A stretch of DNA of 18,918 nt from RGIG4576 sp964613095 (GCA_964613095.1 CAZTFX010000038.1:1-18918); one strand, 5' to 3'; positions 7,293 through 16,082 are shown, counted from the first letter of the stretch. Notes: a model not told the origin generated them from the letters alone. Numbers and translations: made by a program.

Positions 7293-8753
7293 ATGGAAAA
7301 CAAACGACTCACTTCGGCTAATGGACGACCTGTTACCGACAACCAAAATTCTCAAACTGCAGGACAACGTGGTCCGGTTTTAATGCAAGACCCTTGGCTT
7401 ATCGAAAAATTAGCCCATTTTGACAGAGAAGTCATACCCGAAAGACGTATGCATGCGAAAGGTTCGGGTGCGTATGGCACTTTTACTGTTACCCACGACA
7501 TTACTCAATACACACGGGCTTCAATATTCAGCAAGGTAGGAAAACAGACCGAATGTTTCGTGAGATTCTCTACAGTAGCAGGAGAACGCGGAGCAGCCGA
7601 TGCCGAAAGGGACATACGCGGATTTGCCATGAAATTTTATACCGAGACAGGTAATTGGGACTTGGTGGGAAACAATACTCCAGTGTTTTTCTTACGTGAT
7701 CCTCTTAAATTTCCTGACCTTAACCACGCCATTAAACGAGATCCTCGCACCAATATGCACAGTACCAATAATAACTGGGATTTCTGGACACTTCTTCCCG
7801 AAGCTCTTCATCAGATAACGATTACCATGAGTCCGCGTGGTATTCCTTTGTCCTATCGTCATATGCATGGGTTTGGCAGTCATACTTACAGTTTTATTAA
7901 TGCTGAGAACAAACGCACATGGGTTAAATTTCATCTTCGCACTTGTCAAGGCATTAAATGCCTAACTGATGAAGAAGCTGAAGCTATTATAGCCAAAGAC
8001 CGAGAATCTCACCAACGTGATCTTTATGAAAGCATAGAACGTGGAAACTATCCTCGATGGATATTTCAGGTTCAGTTAATGACCGAAGAACAAGCCGACA
8101 GTTATCACATCAACCCTTTCGACCTCACTAAGGTATGGTCACATGGCGATTTTCCTCTTCATGATGTCGGGATATTGGAATTAAACCGAAATCCGGAAAA
8201 TTACTTCGCCGAAGTTGAACAATCGGCATTCAATCCAATGAACATAATAGATGGTATAGGCTTTTCACCCGATAAAATGCTACAAGGGCGATTATTTTCT
8301 TACGGAGATGCACAGCGATATCGTCTCGGCGTCAACCTTGAGCAGATACCGGTGAACCGTCCTCGCTGCCCGTTTCATGCCTATCATCGCGACGGAGCTA
8401 TGCGGGTAGATGGTAATTACGGCTCAACAAAAGGTTATGAACCCAATAGTTATGGAGAATGGCAAGATTCTCCTCAACTAAAAGAACCTCCGTTAAAACT
8501 TCATGGCGACGCATTCAATTATAACGAACGTGAATATGACGAAGACTATTACAGCCAACCGGGAGCACTATTTAGACTAATGCCACCGGATGAACAACAA
8601 TTGTTATTTGAAAATACGGCAAGAGCGATGGGAGACGCCGAAAAGTTTATCAAGGAACGCCATGTGCGTAATTGTTACAAGGCTGACCCTGCATACGGTA
8701 TAGGAGTTGCAAAAGCTCTCAGAATAGAACTACCTCTTGACATTCAAAATTAA
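7293..8753 (+). CDS. katA: Monofunctional heme catalase, small-subunit (clade 3) type
   Basis: This 486-residue cytoplasmic enzyme converts hydrogen peroxide to water and oxygen. Catalytic His54 is in RRMHAKGSGAYG and distal Asn127 in DLVGNNTPVFF. Proximal heme ligand Tyr337 is in RLFSYGDAQRYRLG. The catalase barrel core and the C-terminal immune-responsive segment (LFENTARAMGDAEKFIKERHVRNC) are complete. Length fits small-subunit catalases, called katA or katB in relatives, so the symbol letter is uncertain. There is no signal peptide. Start ATG 7293 gives the typical N-terminus MENKRLTSANGRPVTDNQNS. Peroxide control (OxyR or PerR) would be expected from related bacteria, but I could not identify a specific site upstream. 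The GIN lipoprotein gene follows 97 bp later and may be separately transcribed. Confidence 0.97.
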   Translation: MENKRLTSANGRPVTDNQNSQTAGQRGPVLMQDPWLIEKLAHFDREVIPERRMHAKGSGAYGTFTVTHDITQYTRASIFSKVGKQTECFVRFSTVAGERGAADAERDIRGFAMKFYTETGNWDLVGNNTPVFFLRDPLKFPDLNHAIKRDPRTNMHSTNNNWDFWTLLPEALHQITITMSPRGIPLSYRHMHGFGSHTYSFINAENKRTWVKFHLRTCQGIKCLTDEEAEAIIAKDRESHQRDLYESIERGNYPRWIFQVQLMTEEQADSYHINPFDLTKVWSHGDFPLHDVGILELNRNPENYFAEVEQSAFNPMNIIDGIGFSPDKMLQGRLFSYGDAQRYRLGVNLEQIPVNRPRCPFHAYHRDGAMRVDGNYGSTKGYEPNSYGEWQDSPQLKEPPLKLHGDAFNYNEREYDEDYYSQPGALFRLMPPDEQQLLFENTARAMGDAEKFIKERHVRNCYKADPAYGIGVAKALRIELPLDIQN

Positions 8754-8850
8754 TCTCTAAACTTTTTTTCAAAAAACAGCATAGCAGTGCAACCTTTCAA
8801 GTATCTTAGTACGTCTAATGGATATATTAACAAATAAAACCACATAAGAT

Positions 8851-9480
8851 ATGAAAAAGACAATGATTTTAACAGTACTGCTATGCACTCTTTTGGGGAT
8901 TCAATTCACATCATGTATCAGAATGTCTTCTTTTAAGACTTCCCACGATTATAATGAAACACGAAATGTTTCCCCTTTCCATAGCATTGAAATAACGGCA
9001 ATAGGAGAAATCTTTTTTACACAAAGTAATGACTACTCATTTCACATTGAAGGAACCAAAGATGTCGTAAAAAGACACAAGAGCATAGTAAAAGATTCAA
9101 CACTCGTTGTTACTGTCGACAACGAAGATGACAACCTCTCTCGCGATGGAGTATTTATACATATTTCCGCACCTGATTTAAAGGCTCTTACATTCACCGG
9201 AGTTGGTACTTTTCATTGTGAAGAACCTTTAAAGCTTAATTGCACACAATTATACGTAAGTGGAGTAGGACAACTTAACATAAAAGACCTAAGTTGCAAA
9301 CAACTTTTGACAACATTCGACGGCATAGGTAAATGTAACGTTCATGTTAACTGCCGACTATTGGAAGCAAATATAAATGGAATAGGAGAATTCTCACTTA
9401 GCGGTTCGGCAAAACAGGCAAAAATAAACAGCAACGGTATTGGGCATGTAGATACCGATGGTTTCACCATCATAGAATAA
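8851..9480 (+). CDS. Head-GIN-domain (DUF2807) lipoprotein
   Basis: This 209-residue protein has a lipoprotein signal (MKKTMILTVLLCTLLGIQFTSC, lipid Cys22). The mature part carries the repetitive parallel-beta pattern of the GIN family: NVSPFHSIEITAIGEIFFTQ, then successive strands with 'TGVGTFHC', 'SGVGQLNI', 'DGIGKCNV', 'NGIGEFSL' and 'NGIGHVDT'. Each (S/T/D/N)G(V/I)G turn marks one rung, giving about five visible rungs. The family is widespread in Bacteroidetes, often as putative adhesin or auto-transporter-like lipoproteins; function is not established. The first 'head' segment (about 40-110) contains VKDSTLVVTVDNEDDNLS. It ends 10 bp before a bidirectional terminator. Confidence 0.88.
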   Translation: MKKTMILTVLLCTLLGIQFTSCIRMSSFKTSHDYNETRNVSPFHSIEITAIGEIFFTQSNDYSFHIEGTKDVVKRHKSIVKDSTLVVTVDNEDDNLSRDGVFIHISAPDLKALTFTGVGTFHCEEPLKLNCTQLYVSGVGQLNIKDLSCKQLLTTFDGIGKCNVHVNCRLLEANINGIGEFSLSGSAKQAKINSNGIGHVDTDGFTIIE

Positions 9481-9490
9481 CTCCTAATTA

Positions 9491-9519
9491 AAAATGGGTA
9501 GCCTGAATCTACCCATTTT
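9491..9519. terminator. Bidirectional intrinsic terminator
   Basis: An 11-bp perfect stem (9491-9501 with 9509-9519) has a 7-nt loop, four A at the left foot and four T at the right foot, so it can act in both directions. It sits in the 41-bp gap between the convergent GIN lipoprotein and CcsBA genes. Confidence 0.8.
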
Positions 9520-9521
9520 AC

Positions 9522-11747
9522 CTAAGCATAACTATGAAGCCCTCCTAAAAAGAAATTTACACCAAAATAGGTTATCAATACGCTTAAAAATGCAATTATA
9601 CTATACCAATGGAAAAACATCACACTTCGTAACTTAGGAATTGATACTACATGAAATAAAAATGAATATATCAGCATTGTTACCAAAGCCCACACCTCTT
9701 TAGGATCCCATCCCCAATATCGTCCCCATGACACATTCGCCCACACAGCACCAACAAAAATACCTATTGCCATTGAGAACACTGCCGGATACAACATAAT
9801 TCGGCTTACAACATATAAATACTCTATTTCATCTTTTGAATTGGATGTATATCTCAATATCACAGCAGTAATGCCATTAAGCATTATAAATGCAAGCAAT
9901 GAATAAGCAATCATCACAAACACTACATGAATACTCAGTAATGGCGATTGCAATACCGGCATAAGCTGCGTAATTTGCGGATTACTCTCTCCCATTACCG
10001 ATACCATCATTGCCAGACCGCATAAAAGTAATCCGAACGGTAGTGCCATAACAAAACGTCGTAACATTATCAATGTAAGCACGCAACAACTCCATGCTAA
10101 AAATTGCATAGTTTCAAAACCGTTGGATAATGGAACATGCCCACAAACAATCCATCTCAAAATAATATTGGCTGTTATATATAAAAAGACCAATATTAAT
10201 ATCATGTTAAAGACAGTTTTAACCCACTTGGTTTCACCTTTTTTATTTCCTGCAAGTTTTCGACAATACAGTATAAAAGCAATAAACCCCATTGTCATAC
10301 ACACAATGGCTACAACTTTGTTGTTACTTGCTTTATTATATAATTTTTCTACCTTAAATTTTAATATCGAAGGGATTCCTTCATCACATTCTCGTTCTTG
10401 ATACTTTTTAATTTTTGAAAATAGTTGTAATAAGGAATCATTATCATTCATCGCAACCTTTTCTGCCACATAATTCATACTGTTTCGAATAAACACCCAT
10501 TGTTCCGTCGGCATATCGGTGGGTAATTTGTCGGCAAGCGAATACCACACTGCTGTTTCACCTTCTACGGCAGAATACGGATAAATTTTAAGCAGACTTC
10601 CGGTAGTAAGCATACTCACAAGATTAAACTTTTCGTTAGCGCTTTCCAAGTCCTGTCGCGACTTAATATAGTTGTTTCCCGAGAAAGCATTATCCAATTT
10701 ATACCCATTAACGTCAACAAAATCAACCAATCGGGCAAAATTTCCTTCTATACCCAAAAGATGACGTACTTCCTCACTTTTTATCTTTATCATTGGTTCT
10801 TTTTTCCATTCATCATAATAGAAAAACCAACCTGTCAGCACTTGCTCGGCAGAAAGACCTCGATAAGACGATTTTCCATATAATTTCACTGTAAAATCCT
10901 TAGCAAGTGTCTGTAAAGGACAAATTCTATCATTATAATACACATATAAATTACAGAATTCTTCAGCAACCGATTTCGACAATGTTGACGGAACCTCTGT
11001 CGCATTTATTTTACCGAAACAACATGTTATAAATAATGCAACAACCAACGTACGTTTTAATAAAGGATGTTTCAATAACGCCCTAAATTTACTGTTTTTT
11101 CCGAAAGCAAATAAAACTAATGAAATCAGCAATAAACCATATCCCATATAAGTCACTGCAATACCATAAGGATCATACGAAACCGATAGTACTGTACCTT
11201 GTTCATCTTTATCATAACCGGACTGATAGAATCTATAATTTTTATAAGTAAGAATTTTGTTCATTGACACATTGCCCTTTATAACGTCATTTCCATCAGT
11301 AATTTTAATAGTACTTATATAGTCCATAGGAGCATGAGTTCCTATATAGTATTTTAGTTCAAAACCATCAAGAGAAATTTCAAAGGGTAATCCTTCCGGA
11401 TCATTATCTGCTTGTATAAATTCTTTAGCAGGAGTGTCCCCTACTCTCAAATGCAAAACACCTTGTTTTCCCGCTATATGAGTTATTAACGCCCCCACTA
11501 AAATCAATGCAAAAGAAAAATGAATACCAAATGTTATACTTTGTCTGTATATTCTCATCTTTATTATATAAACCAAGGATGATAACATCATCACACCCCA
11601 CAATACAACCATAGGGATTGAGCCATATATATGTTTCATCACAATGTCACTACCATACACTTTTTCAAGCACCGTAGCTACCATTAAAACAAAGACAATC
11701 AGAGCAAGCGACCCAAAAGAAAAATATTTCAAAAATCTTACCGGCAT
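9522..11747 (-). CDS. ccsBA: Fused cytochrome c synthase CcsBA (ResB-ResC fusion, System II)
   Basis: This 741-residue inner-membrane protein exports heme and attaches it to CxxCH motifs of c-type cytochromes. The N-terminal ResB/CcsB-like part has membrane helices at about 10-28, 42-63 and 72-92, with His76 in a helix as the likely TM-His1. A large soluble segment (about 95-200 and 240-500) follows. The C-terminal CcsA/ResC part has PLLSIHVVF (His607, P-His1), the heme-handling WGRYWGWDPKEVW (674-686), FLFH (His699, TM-His2) and GGLHSYA (His738, P-His2). The 92- and 39-residue spacings between these histidines resemble those of characterised CcsBA fusions. It is shorter than the about 900-residue epsilonproteobacterial fusions. 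It is last in the operon, directly after a di-heme oxidoreductase gene, its most likely client. Fusions like this also serve NrfHA, but no nrf gene is in the window. Confidence 0.9.
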   Translation of the reverse strand: MPVRFLKYFSFGSLALIVFVLMVATVLEKVYGSDIVMKHIYGSIPMVVLWGVMMLSSLVYIIKMRIYRQSITFGIHFSFALILVGALITHIAGKQGVLHLRVGDTPAKEFIQADNDPEGLPFEISLDGFELKYYIGTHAPMDYISTIKITDGNDVIKGNVSMNKILTYKNYRFYQSGYDKDEQGTVLSVSYDPYGIAVTYMGYGLLLISLVLFAFGKNSKFRALLKHPLLKRTLVVALFITCCFGKINATEVPSTLSKSVAEEFCNLYVYYNDRICPLQTLAKDFTVKLYGKSSYRGLSAEQVLTGWFFYYDEWKKEPMIKIKSEEVRHLLGIEGNFARLVDFVDVNGYKLDNAFSGNNYIKSRQDLESANEKFNLVSMLTTGSLLKIYPYSAVEGETAVWYSLADKLPTDMPTEQWVFIRNSMNYVAEKVAMNDNDSLLQLFSKIKKYQERECDEGIPSILKFKVEKLYNKASNNKVVAIVCMTMGFIAFILYCRKLAGNKKGETKWVKTVFNMILILVFLYITANIILRWIVCGHVPLSNGFETMQFLAWSCCVLTLIMLRRFVMALPFGLLLCGLAMMVSVMGESNPQITQLMPVLQSPLLSIHVVFVMIAYSLLAFIMLNGITAVILRYTSNSKDEIEYLYVVSRIMLYPAVFSMAIGIFVGAVWANVSWGRYWGWDPKEVWALVTMLIYSFLFHVVSIPKLRSVMFFHWYSIIAFLSVLITYFGVNFFLGGLHSYA

Positions 11748-11770
11748 ATTTACCTATATTTATATATCAA

Positions 11771-11815
11771 GAATTATCATTTCCCGCATGTAATCATTAC
11801 AGGAAATGATAATTC
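11771..11815 (-). other. Intercistronic hairpin with nested palindrome before ccsBA
   Basis: A perfect 14-bp inverted repeat (11771-11784 with 11802-11815) lies in the 118-bp gap between the DHOR and CcsBA genes. Inside it a second dyad, TGTAATCATTACA (11789-11801), can form a 5-bp stem. The outer stem ends 24 bp before the ccsBA ATG. No T-run follows on the minus strand, so it is not a standard terminator. It could be an RNA stability or attenuation element, or a DNA operator. No clear promoter box was seen in this gap. Confidence 0.6.
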
Positions 11816-11865
11816 AAATCTCACTTATAAAAAAACTGTAACTATCTTAATCACATATACAATCA

Positions 11866-13506
11866 CTAGATTGAATCAATAAATTTCACGACTGCGTCAC
11901 GTTCAGCTTTAGATAATTCTCGGAAATTTTCCACACTCCAGCGTGCATCACTCCGAGCATTTCCGTGCCACATAATAGCCTCCATTGTTGTACGAGCACG
12001 ACAATCATGCAGACGGTCAGCAGTATTGGAACCTGTACACTTCTGGTGCAAGCCACGTCCCCATAGAGGAGTTGTACGACACCACCCTGTTCTTATATCA
12101 TTCTCCATAAATAATTTATGTTGAATCATATCACTGTAAGGCCATATTTTCTGATTTGGATAACGAGGCAACTGATCGTTTGATGTAAAAAATTTAGCAG
12201 GGTCTCTTATTTCATCATCGCCTGTTGTCCATGACGGTTTATGACAATATGCACAACCTATTTGTTCAAATAATTCCTTACCTTTTATCACGTCTTCATC
12301 ATTCACGTTTCTGGCAGCCGGTACCGCAAGACCTCTATGCCATACCATCAAATCAATATATTCATCATCGGTCATTTCTACAGGTAAATCTTTAGCCGTA
12401 AGATATGCTTTAATTCTTTCTTCAATTGTACCTTCCCACCATGCAGAATGTTCCTTATTGGGATCGATTTTTGCAATATATTCCTCAAATCCTGCTTGAA
12501 CTTCAAGATCTTTAGAAGAATATTCGGCATAAGTTCCGGCTGCGTCAAGATAATGATAACGGCGATCACTACGAGTTACATTTGTGATATTCCATATAGC
12601 ATTGGCACCTGCAGCGTCTTGCAATGGTCCACGGCTCAATGCATAAGTGTAACGACGCGGGTATTTTGTTCCATCACCTTGCAAACTGTTACTATATTGA
12701 CTGACCCACTCTCCATCCTTGAAGAAAGCAGGGTTAATACCATTCGGAAGGAAACCGTCTTTTTCTTGTTTAGCATACTCAGCCTTCAAATCGTCATCAT
12801 CGATGGCATCAAGTAAGCCGGTTCCATAAATACCGATAGTAGATTCTAGTTTTACTACATATTCTTTAGGTATCTGATAACCTTGAGAAACCACATATAC
12901 GGCTTCTTCCGGCATAGACACTTCCGGATATTGAAGTTCATAAGTTTCACCATCAGGAAACTTATTTCCCCATTCATCCACATAACTTAACCATTTCACT
13001 TCTATTTTACTTTCATCAACCGGTGCTTTAAACGGAGCCACAGCATGTCCTTGAGGCATACCCGCAAGCCACGGCACATAAGAATCGTTATCGGGAGTAT
13101 AAACTACAAGCAAACAACCATTTCCTATATCATTTGTTTTAAAAGAACCTGCCTCGATTCTCTTACCATGACCATATCCAGGATGACAATGCATGCAAGA
13201 AGTTCTTATATAAACAGGTCCCAACCCTTTTCTCACACCTTCATGATTACTCATAAAAGGCTTTTCAAACAATGCTTCTCCATTCTTGAAAGATTGATAC
13301 ATTCCGGCATTTTCTACTGCAGGTGTAGGTTGCTCATAAGCATTAAAAGTAGCAAGATGAGTCGTACCTAATTTCCCACCGGTATAATACCATTCCGGAA
13401 GTTCGGTTACAGCAGGTATTTCAGGGTCTTTTGTTACGTCTTCATCTTCACAGGATACTAATCCTAGTGAGAATAGTAACGCGAACAGAGAAAAATACTT
13501 ATTCAT
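11866..13506 (-). CDS. Di-heme c-type oxidoreductase lipoprotein (DHOR/thiol oxidoreductase family)
   Basis: The frame stays open to 13569, but ATG 13506 (546 residues) starts a lipoprotein signal MNKYFSLFALLFSLGLVSC (lipid Cys19), and the extra codons would run through a hairpin, so I use this start. Two heme-binding motifs are visible: CMHCH (104-108) and CAYCH (418-422). The C-terminus has the DHOR-family block TPLWGRGLHQK, LHDCRARTTMEAIMWHG and FRELSKAERDAVVKFIDS. Three extra cysteines (476, 490, 502) lie in this block. EDED directly after the lipid Cys resembles a Bacteroidetes surface-export signal, so it may be exposed outside the cell. The family is related to di-heme peroxidases and is often encoded with imelysins; its substrate is not established. 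Here it lies between an imelysin gene and the heme-attachment gene ccsBA. Confidence 0.9.
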   Translation of the reverse strand: MNKYFSLFALLFSLGLVSCEDEDVTKDPEIPAVTELPEWYYTGGKLGTTHLATFNAYEQPTPAVENAGMYQSFKNGEALFEKPFMSNHEGVRKGLGPVYIRTSCMHCHPGYGHGKRIEAGSFKTNDIGNGCLLVVYTPDNDSYVPWLAGMPQGHAVAPFKAPVDESKIEVKWLSYVDEWGNKFPDGETYELQYPEVSMPEEAVYVVSQGYQIPKEYVVKLESTIGIYGTGLLDAIDDDDLKAEYAKQEKDGFLPNGINPAFFKDGEWVSQYSNSLQGDGTKYPRRYTYALSRGPLQDAAGANAIWNITNVTRSDRRYHYLDAAGTYAEYSSKDLEVQAGFEEYIAKIDPNKEHSAWWEGTIEERIKAYLTAKDLPVEMTDDEYIDLMVWHRGLAVPAARNVNDEDVIKGKELFEQIGCAYCHKPSWTTGDDEIRDPAKFFTSNDQLPRYPNQKIWPYSDMIQHKLFMENDIRTGWCRTTPLWGRGLHQKCTGSNTADRLHDCRARTTMEAIMWHGNARSDARWSVENFRELSKAERDAVVKFIDSI

Positions 13507-13522
13507 AATATTTAAATTTGGA

Positions 13523-13558
13523 AAGCAGTGAACAACTTTAAAAAATTGTTCACTGCTT
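13523..13558 (-). other. Intercistronic hairpin between imelysin and DHOR genes
   Basis: A perfect 13-bp inverted repeat (13523-13535 with 13546-13558) with a 10-nt A/T-rich loop lies in the 75-bp gap, its foot 16 bp before the DHOR start codon. There is no trailing T-run on the minus strand. Its position suggests an effect on transcript stability, processing or DHOR translation. Confidence 0.6.
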
Positions 13559-13581
13559 AGATTTAACAAAATATTTATTTA

Positions 13582-14754
13582 TCAGTCTTTTGATAATTCA
13601 GTCATAACTTCTTCCAAAACATCAACCAAATCGGTTCCTACAACTGTTACAGCATTATCGGCTTCGACACCTGATGCACTTTTTGCAAATGGTTCAGGAA
13701 TAGCTTGAATCGCCTCTATTGACCTTTGGATTTGATTCTTAACCTTAGTGTCAAGCGAAGGATTTACTTTTTTGATATAATCGCTGATTGACGCGTCACT
13801 TGTTTTGCTTCCTTGATAAGCATTTCTTATACTTATGATATTGTCAACAAAGTCTACTATAGAATTCAAGCTATAAGGAGATTCGATATAGTTCTTATCA
13901 TCTTCTGATGAACCGTTTGCAGGACGACCGATTTTAGTGTTTCCTACTTCATCGGCAATATCGATACATCCTTGTATCAAGTCTTCTGCTGCGGCTTGAT
14001 AAGTCTTATAAATGCTACCTGCCTGACCTGCATTAATCATCCCCCAACCATAATTATAAGATGGTTCAAGTTCGGCTTCTTCAAGAATACTTTGTTTTTC
14101 CGCTGTCACATTATCTACACCTGCCCATGAAGCTTCCAATAAAACACATTGATTTCTCAAGTCATCGGCAACCGCAGTCAAATACACCAATTCTTCTCTT
14201 TGATAATTCAAATTATGAGGTAAAGATGTATTTCCATCTACGCTTAACTCAAACAACATATATTCTACAGCATGGAATCCCAACAAACCATAACCGGTAT
14301 TATCAATAGTCCAAGTTTTACCGGATCTTAAGTCTGAAAGTAGCACATCCATTGCTATTTTATCCAAAGGCCATGAGTCTATATGTGGGTCAATGTTGTA
14401 GTCAGCAGCTGCACCATATAGGAACGCTTCACTTTTTTCCCAATATGCACGACTATTGTTCCAATAATTTCCCGCATTTTTCACCATTTCGGTAGATAGC
14501 GTTCCATTATCAAAAGCCTCTAGCATTTCAGCACACACTTCTGCCATAAGAATAGCATTATCAGCCATACCTTTGTAAGTAGGAATTACCGTGTTGTTAA
14601 TATAAGGAGTCATTGCAGCCTTAAACATCAATTCCTTTTCTGATGATTGTGTCTCATTCAAATCATTTTCATCATCATCACTACACGCAACAGCTCCGGT
14701 TGCTATCATTGCTCCGCATAGCAGATACAATGGAAATTTCAAATATTTCTTCAT
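13582..14754 (-). CDS. Imelysin-family lipoprotein (iron-regulated IrpA/EfeO-like, M75)
   Basis: This 390-residue helical protein has a lipoprotein signal ending GAVAC (lipid Cys24) followed by SDDDEND, close to the S(D/E)3 export signal of Bacteroides surface lipoproteins. The imelysin domain (about 45-380) has the family signature GxHxxE as GFHAVEYMLFE (Gly159, His161, Glu164), preceded by YWEKSEAFLYG and IDPHIDSWPLD. Family members include IrpA, ICMP/imelysin and the metal-binding domain of EfeO. Many are linked to iron uptake, and the His-Glu motif is thought to bind metal; peptidase activity is disputed. It lies 32 bp after the porin gene and 75 bp before the DHOR gene on the same strand. 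I infer a metal-binding partner of that oxidoreductase. Confidence 0.92.
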   Translation of the reverse strand: MKKYLKFPLYLLCGAMIATGAVACSDDDENDLNETQSSEKELMFKAAMTPYINNTVIPTYKGMADNAILMAEVCAEMLEAFDNGTLSTEMVKNAGNYWNNSRAYWEKSEAFLYGAAADYNIDPHIDSWPLDKIAMDVLLSDLRSGKTWTIDNTGYGLLGFHAVEYMLFELSVDGNTSLPHNLNYQREELVYLTAVADDLRNQCVLLEASWAGVDNVTAEKQSILEEAELEPSYNYGWGMINAGQAGSIYKTYQAAAEDLIQGCIDIADEVGNTKIGRPANGSSEDDKNYIESPYSLNSIVDFVDNIISIRNAYQGSKTSDASISDYIKKVNPSLDTKVKNQIQRSIEAIQAIPEPFAKSASGVEADNAVTVVGTDLVDVLEEVMTELSKD

Positions 14755-14786
14755 CTCTGTTTATTAATTTATTATTTTATTTTTCT

Positions 14787-16082
14787 TTATTTTGTAAAAA
14801 ACCCCGAATAACCTATTCCGATTGAAATCGAAGGTTCATTGTTGTATCTGGAGTCTAACAAGCCTATGCTATATTCTCCTTTTATAACTATATCTTTCAT
14901 CGGGAAATAATTCAATCCGGCTGCAACTCGTTGGCGACCACACCATTTGTAGTCTTGTACACTGCCTTCGGTTTTATACATTGAATCATAGTATTCATAA
15001 CGTCCGAAAACATATAACTTTTGTTCTTTATCCTTTAAGCCATTCATCAATGACAAAACATCATATCCTGCCTCTATACCCATTGCTATTGCATCCGAAG
15101 CCACAGATTGCTTGGGCGATGGAGAATCTTTTCTCATTGACATATTAAATTTGGTTATCATCTCGGAATCACTCAAGTGACCGTAATCAAAATTACCTCT
15201 AACAATCAAATTGTGAGCATTATATCTAAAGTCAAATGCTCCTATGGCTACAGTTCCTTTCACATCACTATACTTAGAATTTTCAGTCGCACTCAATGTG
15301 TTTTTAAATGAATTCCCAAGATAACCGCTCAATGACAATGTTAATCCCGGTATAGAATAATTATCTACACGGAAAGCACCTGCATAAGAATTGGCTATTT
15401 TGAATTCATAAGGGCTTCCGGCACCATCATGTACCCATCCTTGACGACCAAAACGGTCAGAATCAAGTCCCGGAAGGAATTGGACTTCATATCTCCATTT
15501 GCCCACATTACCCCATAGACTCACACCTGTTTCGTGCCAAGTACATGGCATAATTGTTTTCTCTCCTTCAGGACGATAAACAGTAAAAAACTCAGTAGGC
15601 ATATGATGTTGATTGGTAGCTCCCACCGGTACTACGATATGTCCCATACGTAGATTTAATGAACGAGAAAAAGACTTTTGAATCCAGAATTGTTCCAAAG
15701 CCACTTCACCTCCTCGTTCGACTTCCGACTCATATTCTCCTGCTTCTTCTTCTTCAATTTCAACAGCACTTTCCGTACCTCCATGTTCAAATTCTATTTC
15801 AGTTCCCATTGACCATCCTTTACCAAAATCATATCCCAAATAAAGTACAACATGAGGAAGATCAAAACGTCCATGACCGGCATCGTTCTTGTATGTTTCC
15901 GCGTCAGTATAGCGCAAATATTTATCACTAAAAAAATTACGGGTTAATACGGCTTCACCATAACCGCCAATGGTCAATCGAGACTTTTTCACAACTTCTA
16001 CTGTATCTGTATAGGTTGCTGCTTGAGTTCCTAATCCATATAAGACCAAACTGATTGTCAATAATAATATTTTTCTTATCAT
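14787..16082 (-). CDS. Outer-membrane porin-like beta-barrel protein
   Basis: This 431-residue protein has a Sec signal (MIRKILLLTISLVLYGLGTQA, about 1-21). The rest alternates amphipathic strands and turns: LTIGGYGEAVLTRNFF, FDLPHVVLYLGYDFGKGWS, LNLRMGHIVVPVGATNQHH, ending SISIGIGYSGFFTK. The pattern resembles phosphate-selective or general porins of Bacteroidetes. An acidic stretch at about 108-127 (VEIEEEEAGEYESEVERGGE) probably lies in a surface loop and could attract cations. It is the first gene of the operon, with AAAGG 9 bp upstream of the ATG and a promoter mirrored with that of the divergent regulator. In other bacteria imelysin/DHOR genes are likewise found with outer-membrane proteins. 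The substrate is unknown. Confidence 0.82.
   Translation of the reverse strand: MIRKILLLTISLVLYGLGTQAATYTDTVEVVKKSRLTIGGYGEAVLTRNFFSDKYLRYTDAETYKNDAGHGRFDLPHVVLYLGYDFGKGWSMGTEIEFEHGGTESAVEIEEEEAGEYESEVERGGEVALEQFWIQKSFSRSLNLRMGHIVVPVGATNQHHMPTEFFTVYRPEGEKTIMPCTWHETGVSLWGNVGKWRYEVQFLPGLDSDRFGRQGWVHDGAGSPYEFKIANSYAGAFRVDNYSIPGLTLSLSGYLGNSFKNTLSATENSKYSDVKGTVAIGAFDFRYNAHNLIVRGNFDYGHLSDSEMITKFNMSMRKDSPSPKQSVASDAIAMGIEAGYDVLSLMNGLKDKEQKLYVFGRYEYYDSMYKTEGSVQDYKWCGRQRVAAGLNYFPMKDIVIKGEYSIGLLDSRYNNEPSISIGIGYSGFFTK

Noticed and set aside
7075..7383. A 102-codon plus-strand frame upstream of and overlapping the catalase gene
   Set aside because: It runs 91 bp into the catalase gene in another frame, has no recognisable domain, and its Leu/Phe-rich content follows from AT-rich intergenic DNA.
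9522..11747. CcsBA as part of a nitrite reductase (nrfHA) cluster
   Set aside because: No nrfA or nrfH gene is in the window. The adjacent CxxCH protein is a DHOR-family oxidoreductase with two hemes.
13507..13569. 21 extra N-terminal codons for the DHOR lipoprotein
   Set aside because: They would encode the hairpin region and bury the lipoprotein signal that starts at ATG 13506.
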